DNA from: an uncultured Bifidobacterium sp.
GTDB taxonomy: Bacteria; Actinomycetota; Actinomycetes; Actinomycetales; Bifidobacteriaceae
Length of the DNA: 5,950 nucleotides
Reading direction: 5' to 3'
Assembly: GCA_937876495.1 (NCBI GenBank)
Contig: CALEGL010000129.1
Span: 1-5,950 of the forward strand
The notes under the pieces were generated by a model. The model did not search any database, was not told where the DNA came from, and worked only from the letters and a program-made list of their open reading frames with translations. Within the stretch, counting starts at the first letter, position 1. Every line of letters begins with the position of its first letter. Position numbers and translations under genes: made by a program. Of this stretch, positions 5,930 through 5,950 are shown piece after piece.

Positions 5930-5950
5930 GTATCCGTCCGGCCGGCCCCT

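Overview
The window is GC-rich DNA whose four recognisable genes all lie on the minus strand, so they are transcribed from high to low coordinates. High GC at third codon positions, strong purine-rich ribosome binding sites and two flavin proteins of the actinobacterial CE1758/CE1759 families point to an actinomycete (Actinomycetota). I cannot name the genus. No RNA genes, insertion sequences, CRISPR arrays or phage genes were seen.

Layout in transcription order. (1) 5917-4160 encodes a complete ThDP/FAD-dependent pyruvate oxidase of the lactic-acid-bacterial SpxB/Pox type, predicted to make acetyl phosphate, CO2 and H2O2. (2) The gap 4159-3793 (367 bases) holds a GC-rich hairpin just after the oxidase stop, a second composite hairpin with a perfect 16-bp outer stem, and, abutting it, a 24-bp palindrome containing TGTGA-N6-TCACA, the consensus of Crp/GlxR-type cAMP-responsive regulators. 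(3) 3792-2377 encodes a 12-helix major facilitator of the metabolite:H+ symporter (MHS) family, probably starting at TTG. (4) The gap 2376-2049 (328 bases) holds a strong hairpin with a cUUCGg tetraloop, the likely end of the transporter transcript. (5) 2048-783 encodes a luciferase-like FMN-dependent monooxygenase of the CE1758 family. (6) 38 bases later, 744 to the window edge encodes its partner, an NAD(P)H:FMN reductase of the CE1759 family. It is still open at base 1, so its C-terminus is missing.

How they may work together: the last two genes form a tight two-component flavin monooxygenase operon, in which the reductase supplies reduced FMN and the luciferase-like subunit uses it with O2 on an unknown substrate. 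The oxidase and the transporter look like separate, terminator-bounded transcription units. A carboxylate role for the transporter next to a pyruvate-consuming oxidase, with a Crp-like site between them, is a plausible inference but is not shown by the sequence. The most notable material is the dense palindrome cluster at 3995-4147 and the uncharacterised monooxygenase/reductase pair.
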